A DNA stretch of 64,000 bases from NCBI RefSeq assembly GCF_003369915.1, contig NC_046675.1, positions 18,848,001 to 18,912,000 of the forward strand, given 5' to 3'. The notes under the pieces were generated by a model. The model saw only the letters and a program-made list of their open reading frames with translations. It was not told the DNA's origin and did not search any database. This document shows positions 60,178 through 64,000 of this stretch, piece after piece. Every line of letters starts with the position of its first letter. Within the stretch, counting starts at the first letter, position 1. Both the position numbers and the translations under genes were made by a program. The DNA is from Drosophila miranda (lineage: Eukaryota; Arthropoda; Insecta; Diptera; Drosophilidae).

Positions 60178-61785
60178 GCTTTGTGTATGGACGTTTACAT
60201 GCAATGACTGCATCTTTCAAGAGGCGATGCAATTACTGCAACGTCAAGTGGCCCGTGTGACACCAGAAGAAGGCTGTTACGCGCGGATCCCAAGCAAATC
60301 GCAGCCCTCCTCCCGCCCAACCGACCGAGGGGCGCTGCCATTTGACGCGCGGTGCGTAGCCGAACCAAACGCGTACAAGTTAACGTACCCAATTCTATTG
60401 AGCTCTTATACGAGTTGTAAACAATCTTTGGCTTTCCAAAACGAAAACAATTTCAATCTTGGGCCTCCGCCTAATTGCTTTCTAAGATGTACAATCTCAA
60501 GGGCTCCCGCCGCAATCCCAATCTTTGACACTCGCCTAAATGGAAAACCAATGTTTGCCCACACCCGGCTTCTCATAAACAATCTCACTCCCGGCTTTCT
60601 GCAGATCCTGCACTTTAGGTATTTTACAGTTCTCTCTTTGGATGACGAAATCCAATACTCGGGATGGCGAAATCAATTGAAATGTTTATAGAAAAACTAT
60701 TCCCGAAAGGGATCAACGATGCAAAGATCAGAAAGTTCAAGTCAGTCTTGATCCAGAAGCGACACCGCAAAGTCGAGCTAAAAGTTAAGATCGCGCAAAC
60801 CCTTTGTCCGGAATCCTTTGTGACCCTCTACTTAAATCTATATCAGTGAAGTTAGAAGTAAAATAAAAACTTTTTAAAAACACAATCCGCTACCGCAGTT
60901 ATTTAATTTACATGCAGGAAAGATAGTTATAAGACTAATATTCGAGGAAAATTAGCACTACACTACTAAGAAACTAAAAATGCGTTCAAAATACATTTAC
61001 GAATACCACTACAATTACTAATTACTAGAAAGGTGAGTGAGGATTAGTAATTTAATAAGAGGAAGATAATTAGTGGTGGATATAATATGGTAGAGGGAAT
61101 TATGTTCCGAGCATAAGACCCTAAACGGTTCATGCAAGGAATAATTCGGTCTACAAAGTGGAAGGAACAACGGTATAAAATTTCTAGTGAGTCTAATAGG
61201 AATCGTGAAGTTTATGCGGCCCAACAGATCTGGGCTGTCTATGTCACCCCTGATCAAGTTGTGCACAAAAATTACACCAGGCATTTTCCTACGGTTAACT
61301 AAGGATGGGAGGTTTACTAATAGCAGTCTACTAGAGTAAGATGGGAGTCTCACACTCGCAGCCTAGTGAAGGCCCCGCATTGCAAAGAGTAAACAGTTTT
61401 TCTGTTCTGATTCCATACGGCCCTGGTGTACTTTGTACAGAGGGCACCATACGCAGGAGCCGTATTCTAAAATCGAACGAACTAGCGGGGTATAGAGAGT
61501 CTTTGTTATATAGGGGTCGTCAAATTACTTTGACCACCTCTTTATAAACCCAAGCACGCCCATGGCCTTATTTACCATGGTAGAAATGTGTTCGGAAAAC
61601 TTTAACTTGGGGTCTAACATAACACCCAGATCATCCACCAGTGTAATTCTCTCAAGAGAACCACCACAAAGGGTATATAGAGCCAACAAGGGGCTAGAAC
61701 GATGAAATGTCATAACTTTGCATTTCGAGGCACTTAGGTGTAACAAGTTTGCACAACACCATGACTTGGGTAGTGCGTCACTTGG
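60178..61785 (-). mobile_element. jockey/CR1-type non-LTR element, split by a solo LTR
   Basis: Minus-strand frames include the final RT region (61,018-61,353, NLIRGDIDSPDLLGRINFTI) and, upstream, ITLVDDLGVMLDPKLKFSEH with KAMGVLGFIKRWSK (61,525-61,746). This copy extends further 5' than those at 24.8 and 41.8 kb. The shared 3' UTR (60,178-60,377) continues at 60,909 after the inserted LTR. Confidence 0.75.
60378..60908 (+). mobile_element. Solo LTR of a gypsy-type (errantivirus-like) element, 531 bp
   Basis: The insert starts AGTTAAC and ends TTTAATT, the terminal signature of gypsy/17.6/297-type LTRs. It is flanked by the 4-bp direct repeat TACA (60,374-60,377 and 60,909-60,912). The undisturbed copy at about 41,990 has a single TACA at that point. 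AATAAA lies near 60,862. No internal gag, pol or env is present, so it arose by LTR-LTR recombination. The family is not identified. Confidence 0.8.
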
Positions 61786-61789
61786 CGCA

Positions 61790-63410
61790 CCGTTAAGCTC
61801 AAGAGCGAAAACGAAAATTCTCCCAAAAAATAAAACGCAAGCAGCAGTGGAGAAGCGAAAACGAAAAAATCACCGGTGCTGCTGCTTGTATGTACATATG
61901 TGTGGATATTTCTACACGCCGTGAGGCCCACGACATAGTGGCACAGGCTCCACTTACGAACGAGGGTTTCGCGTCCGCATGGAACGCCCTCCGTGACCGT
62001 TTCCAAAACAAGACACTGATACTTAAAACCCAGCTGAAGATCCTTTTCAGTCTGCCCCAAATCCGTACCGAGTCAGCAGCAGCGCTAAAAAAAAACTCCA
62101 GAGGGCCGTCCACAAGTGCCTCACGACACTCACCCACTCCGAGATCTCCACAAACAGCGTTTTCGCTGAAGAAGTGTTAGTGTACCTCATTTCCGCTATG
62201 CTGCCAAAGACGACCTTAAAGCTTTGGGAGCAATCCCCACCTGGCACGCCATAGACAAGTTCCTGGCGGAGCGGTACCTGTCTCTCGAAGTGACCGAGGA
62301 CGGCCATCCAGGCATGGAGACTCAGGCCCACTCCAGGGCGAGCATACCCACTTCAGACAATTCCAGAAGCAATCCGTTTCGGTCTCAAGGAAGTCCTTAT
62401 CCTAGGAGTGTCCACTCGTTCGTGACAACAGTGAATCAAATGAGGAGCACGTGTCCTCTCTGCTCCAAAGAGTATCATCCAATCCGTTTATGCCCTCATT
62501 TCCTTCAAACGCCCGCTGACGCTCGCTCCGACTACATTAAGCAAAAGCAGCTTTGTTTGAACTGCTTTGCAAGAGGCCACCAGATACGAGCATGCCAAAG
62601 CGCCCACAATTGTATCACTTGTGCAGACCGGAACCTCACGCTTCTACACCGTAGCAATCCAGCAAACTCCAGCGAAGCGATTTCCACAACGGCACCAAAT
62701 TCCTCATCGTACAAAATACAAGTTCTTCCGAAGCTCAGCCAAACGTTCAGTCGTATTTCGCCTCCGGCACGAGTGCTGTCCTTCTAGGCACGGCCATCGT
62801 TAATATTTGCCACCTGGGGAAAAATTTCCACGCCCGCGCTCTGATCGACTCTGGCTCCGAGGCGACGTTCATTACGGAACGTCTTGTTGCTATGATCAAA
62901 TTGCCACTCCAACGTACACAGGCACAGGTCTCCGGCCTAAACAATGCCGTATCCGCTCAGTCAAAGAAGCTCTGCAGTTTTTCCATTCGCTCTCCGACTA
63001 AGCCGGGCTTACAACTAAATGCCACAGCCTGCGTTATTCCGGAATTGGCCGCGAATATTCCATCGCATCCGATCTCGCAAAGGTTCTTGAAAGACCTGCC
63101 GAACCTCTCATGGGCGGATCCGACGTTTTATGCGAGTTCACAAATAGATGTCCTGATTGGAGCGGATATCCTTCCGCCCAACCAGTAAAGTGGCTCACTG
63201 CCCAACATCTGTGGCTCTCTCCTCGGGCAGGAAACCATTTTCGGCTGGGCACTTACAGGTCCAGTGCCTCAGGTGATGAATAAAATCTCATCGTTTTTGA
63301 GTCAAATTTCCAGACGACCTATCAAACTGGTAGAAGACTCGGGGTCTCTTTACGAAAGCAATTTCATTTCAGCTTCCTCCGCAGAAGTTCTCGGAGTATG
63401 AAAGCTCAAC
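61790..63410 (+). mobile_element. BEL/Pao LTR retrotransposon, gag-protease remnant
   Basis: Frames in order encode gag (AWNALRDRFQNKTLILKTQL), a shifted gag piece (LVYLISAMLPKTTLKLWEQS) and LAERYLSLEVTEDGH. They are followed by two zinc knuckles (CPLCSKEYHPIRLCPHF and CLNCFARGHQIRACQ), a protease with ALIDSGSEATFI, then VLIGADILP and TIFGWALTGPV. This order is that of BEL/Pao elements. At least four frame changes or stops break it. No LTR was recognised at the left; polymerase is missing. Confidence 0.75.
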
Positions 63411-64000
63411 GCTCCGTTCCGAATTCAAGCCTGAAGTTGAATGTGAATCCTTCCTTAGATCAACACAGCCTCACCAGACAATGTAACCGGGCGGCAATTT
63501 CCAATGTTCGAAATCTTTCTCACACCCGTTCCAAGATCGGTACTAATGTGTCTTCGGCTCCTTTATTTCATCTTAGTTCTCCACATCCAGATATGGCCCC
63601 ACGTCCCCGCGCCAACCGCGCCACGGAGAGCCGTCGTGATCGAGGGATCATTTCGTACCGTTGCCGGGTCTGCCGAGGAGTCCATCAAGCCATCAGCAAA
63701 TAATTGCCAAGCACTGTGCCAACTCCGTGCGCGTGGTCCCAACTGCCTCCCGCGCGCTCGGAGGGGCGCTCGGGAGATTTTACGATCCACGATCCATCCG
63801 GCGCTTAAGCCATCACAGAGCATAGATCATAAGGCTTGGGTTAGTTACGTTTCCACCCCTGATTCAAACGGCCGATCTACCACGGACACCCGAACCAAAT
63901 ACACACCTGCATACGTATTTATATCACGAAACACAGCGGCTTTTTATTTCTTGCGACGGCTACTATGAGTTTCACTGGATCATCAACATCGTCGTTGGAG
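63411..64000 (+). other. GC-rich sequence, possibly a second gag-like remnant
   Basis: A frame at 63,594-63,703 encodes MAPRPRANRATESRRDRG and SYRCRVCRGVHQ. The Cys-x2-Cys form is like the start of a zinc knuckle in some insect retroelement gags. The remainder is open in several frames without clear identity and continues past the window edge. Confidence 0.3.

Overview
The window looks like Drosophila nuclear DNA, probably from the obscura group. The reasons are short introns (about 50-75 bp) with GTAAGT/AG borders, abundant TACATA-type microsatellites, many copies of an INE-1/SGM-like dispersed repeat, and mariner, piggyBac-like, jockey/CR1-like, LOA/I-like and BEL/Pao remnants. Cad86C-like, Mcm5 and Art1 sequences suggest the region matches Muller element E, near 86C of D. 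melanogaster. Species and synteny are inferences; the coding similarities are read directly.

Layout. The left edge holds the N-terminal exon of a minus-strand cadherin (1-620). About 14 kb of mostly non-coding DNA follows, with microsatellites and two weak candidate exons. A minus-strand TTLL15-like tubulin ligase lies at 15,372-17,019. A transposon graveyard follows, with mariner nested in a piggyBac-like remnant and INE-like repeats (17.2-21.1 kb). A plus-strand cyclic-nucleotide-binding-domain gene, apparently frameshifted, is at 22.2-23.7 kb, and a jockey/CR1-like element at 24.8-26.3 kb.

The centre (26.5-46.5 kb) is the most remarkable part. It reads as one plus-strand gene whose first exon encodes two RIIa docking domains and four IQ motifs. 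It runs through a tandem array of ten three-exon cassettes and finishes in exons with two more IQ motifs. Every junction I could read is phase 1, so cassettes can be gained or lost without breaking the frame; the chain of exons totals about 2,060 codons. A convergent minus-strand gene with three IQ motifs lies at 48.6-49.0 kb. The RIIa, IQ and cyclic-nucleotide domains suggest a cAMP/calmodulin-linked, possibly sperm-tail, function, but that is inference.

On the right, Mcm5 (minus, four exons, 734 aa) and Art1/PRMT1 (plus, four exons, 376 aa) are divergently arranged around a 1.1 kb spacer. The spacer contains an E2F-like site near Mcm5 and a 341-bp MITE. The last 6 kb is repetitive: INE-like, LOA/I-like and jockey/CR1-like pieces (the last carrying a gypsy-type solo LTR with a 4-bp target duplication), then a decayed BEL/Pao gag-protease region reaching the right edge.
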